A stretch of 64,000 bases of DNA from Streptomyces corallincola (GTDB lineage Bacteria > Actinomycetota > Actinomycetes > Streptomycetales > Streptomycetaceae). Below the pieces are notes generated by a model, which was not told the DNA's origin, searched no databases, and was given only the letters and a program-made list of their open reading frames with translations. A program made the position numbers and the translations under genes. Below are positions 62,716-64,000 of this stretch, one piece after another (within the stretch, counting starts at the first letter, position 1; each line of letters begins with the position of its first letter). Location of the stretch: the NCBI RefSeq assembly GCF_019104725.1, contig NZ_JAHRXF010000022.1:34656-98655 (forward strand). Reading direction: 5' to 3'.

Positions 62716-64000
62716 ATGGCCGAACCCCCCGCCTACCCCGTGGGCCTGCGCCTCTCGGGACGCCGCGTCGTCGTGCTGGGCGCCGGACAGGTGGCCCAGC
62801 GCAGGCTGCCCGCGCTGATCGCGGCCGGGGCGGACATCCTGCTGGTCTCGCCGCGGGCGACGCCCTCCGTGGAGGCGATGGCGGACGCGGGCGAGGTGAC
62901 CTGGGAGCGCCGCCCGTACGCCGAGGGCGACCTCACCGACGCGTGGTACGCCCTCATCGCCACCGACGACCCGGCCGCCAACACCGCCGCCTCCGCCGAG
63001 GCCGAACAGCGTCGCGTGTGGTGCGTCCGCGCCGACGACGCCGACCGAGCGACCGCGTGGACCCCCGCCACCGGCACCAGCGCGGGCGTCACGGTCGCCG
63101 TCCTCACCACCGACGCGCGCGGCCGGGACCCCCGGCACACCGCCGCCATCCGGGACGCGGTCGTCGCGGGCCTGCGCGACGGCACCCTGGTCGCCCCGCA
63201 CCACCGCACCCGTACCCCCGGTGTCGCCCTGGTCGGCGGTGGCCCCGGCGACCCGGACCTGATCACCGTGCGCGGCCGCCGCCTGCTCGCGGAGGCCGAC
63301 GTGGTGATAGCCGACCGCCTGGGCCCGCGCGACCTCCTCGCCGAACTCCCCCCGCACGTCGAGGTCATCGACGCCGCGAAGATCCCCTACGGCCGCTACA
63401 TGGCCCAGGAGGCGATCAACAACGCCCTGATCGAGCACGCCAAGCAGGGCAAGTCCGTCGTACGCCTCAAGGGCGGCGACCCGTTCGTCTTCGGCCGGGG
63501 CATGGAGGAGATGCGGGCGCTCGCGGAGGCCGGCATCCCCTGCACGGTCGTCCCCGGTATCTCCAGCTCGATCTCGGTACCGGGCGCGGCCGGAATCCCG
63601 GTCACCCACCGGGGCGTGGCCCACGAGTTCACCGTGGTCAGCGGCCATGTCGCCCCCGACGACGCCCGCTCGCTCATCGACTGGCCCTCGCTGGCCGGAC
63701 TCAGCGGCACCCTGGTCGTCCTGATGGGCGTGGACAAGATCGGGAAGATCGCGGACACCCTCGTCGCGCACGGCAGGCCGCCCGAGACCCCGGTCGCCTT
63801 CGTGCAGGAGGGCACGACCGCCGCGCAGCGCCGGGTGGACGCCACCCTCGCCACGGCCGCCGACACCGCCCGCGAGCAGGACGTACGGCCCCCGGCGGTC
63901 ATCGTGATCGGCCCGGTGGTCACCGTGGGCCCGGACCCGGCGGCCCCACCCGCACCCCGAGCACCCCCCCCCCCCCCCCCAAAACCGCCCCCCCCCCACG
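62716..64000 (+). CDS. cysG: Siroheme synthase-type fusion, precorrin-2 dehydrogenase plus SUMT (3' partial)
   Basis: At least 428 aa, running off the window. Residues about 8-150 are precorrin-2 dehydrogenase/ferrochelatase-like (VVVLGAGQVAQRRLPALIAA). Residues about 172-415 are uroporphyrinogen-III C-methyltransferase (VALVGGGPGDPDLITVRGRR, VVRLKGGDPFVFGRGMEEMR, VVPGISSSISVPGAAGIPVT). Produces precorrin-2/siroheme for sulfite and nitrite reductases and feeds cobalamin. ATG at 62716 with AGAGGAG upstream. The end is unreliable because of homopolymer runs from 63964. Confidence 0.9.
   Translation, partial: MAEPPAYPVGLRLSGRRVVVLGAGQVAQRRLPALIAAGADILLVSPRATPSVEAMADAGEVTWERRPYAEGDLTDAWYALIATDDPAANTAASAEAEQRRVWCVRADDADRATAWTPATGTSAGVTVAVLTTDARGRDPRHTAAIRDAVVAGLRDGTLVAPHHRTRTPGVALVGGGPGDPDLITVRGRRLLAEADVVIADRLGPRDLLAELPPHVEVIDAAKIPYGRYMAQEAINNALIEHAKQGKSVVRLKGGDPFVFGRGMEEMRALAEAGIPCTVVPGISSSISVPGAAGIPVTHRGVAHEFTVVSGHVAPDDARSLIDWPSLAGLSGTLVVLMGVDKIGKIADTLVAHGRPPETPVAFVQEGTTAAQRRVDATLATAADTAREQDVRPPAVIVIGPVVTVGPDPAAPPAPRAPPPPPPKPPPPH
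63964..64000. other. Homopolymer-rich window end, possible sequencing artefact
   Basis: 17 C (63964-63980), 4 A, CCG, then 10 C (63988-63997) and ACG. This low complexity occurs at the very end and makes the C-terminus of the CysG-type reading frame uncertain. Confidence 0.7.

Overview
The window is high-GC actinobacterial DNA and almost certainly comes from a Streptomyces chromosome. The evidence is extreme GC3, many GTG starts, 4-nt start/stop overlaps, the gene order infC-rpmI-rplT then pheST then argCJBDR, a 46-bp intergenic repeat of a kind I know from streptomycetes, and several Streptomyces-style families (NsdA-like regulator, SseB, DUF1844). From memory the order follows the S. coelicolor core region between the glycine betaine transporter and the late cobalamin genes. 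That synteny is recollection and was not searched. The window opens inside one gene and ends inside another.

Layout: 1-2.5 kb, glycine betaine/proline ABC transporter (partial ATPase, then a fused permease and binding protein). 2.9-6.4 kb, XRE-cupin regulator, BtuF-like metal/corrinoid-binding protein, TDT-family transporter divergent from a LysR regulator. 6.5-11.8 kb, a gamma-glutamylation pathway for amine catabolism (PuuD-like hydrolase, FadR/GntR regulator, glutamine-synthetase-like ligase, aldehyde dehydrogenase, SDR) with three matching GGTNNNACC operator candidates. 11.8-18.8 kb, secreted HAD phosphatase, amino-acid deaminase/aldolase-type PLP protein, Pro-rich membrane protein plus mycosin-like protease, beta-lactamase-fold hydrolase with an apparent frameshift, SseB protein. 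18.9-27.1 kb, DUF1844 protein, infC-rpmI-rplT behind a long attenuator-like leader, an rRNA/tRNA methyltransferase, a soluble histidine kinase and pheST.

27.5-34 kb holds an NsdA-like TPR regulator, Nudix hydrolase, 3-hydroxyacyl-CoA dehydrogenase, GHL10 lipoprotein, DUF1918 protein, a histidine-phosphatase-fold protein lacking its catalytic histidines, and a DUF6314-like protein. 34.3-39.2 kb is argCJBDR. 39.3-42.3 kb (minus) is a compact redox module: a ferric-reductase-like flavocytochrome, a tandem FMN-binding protein carrying two flavinylation motifs, and the ApbE flavin transferase. 42.4-46.7 kb holds an L,D-transpeptidase-like protein, a PNPOx-fold protein and argGH. 46.9-50.1 kb holds an aldo/keto reductase and a TetR-MFS pair with a 32-bp perfect palindrome. 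50.2-52.5 kb is a plsC-like acyltransferase divergent from glpQ with a PHO-box-like repeat between them. 52.6-56.3 kb carries a small sigma-like factor, acetyltransferases, membrane proteins and a HAD phosphatase. 56.5-64 kb is corrinoid/siroheme metabolism: CbiET (CobL), a giant BluB-CobT fusion, a P-loop kinase-like protein and a CysG-type gene cut by the window end.

Together the arg genes encode the whole glutamate-to-arginine route except some outside steps, under ArgR through two ARG-box promoters. The cobalamin genes cover ring methylation/decarboxylation, dimethylbenzimidazole synthesis and its activation. The last 37 bases are homopolymer-rich and look like a low-quality contig end.
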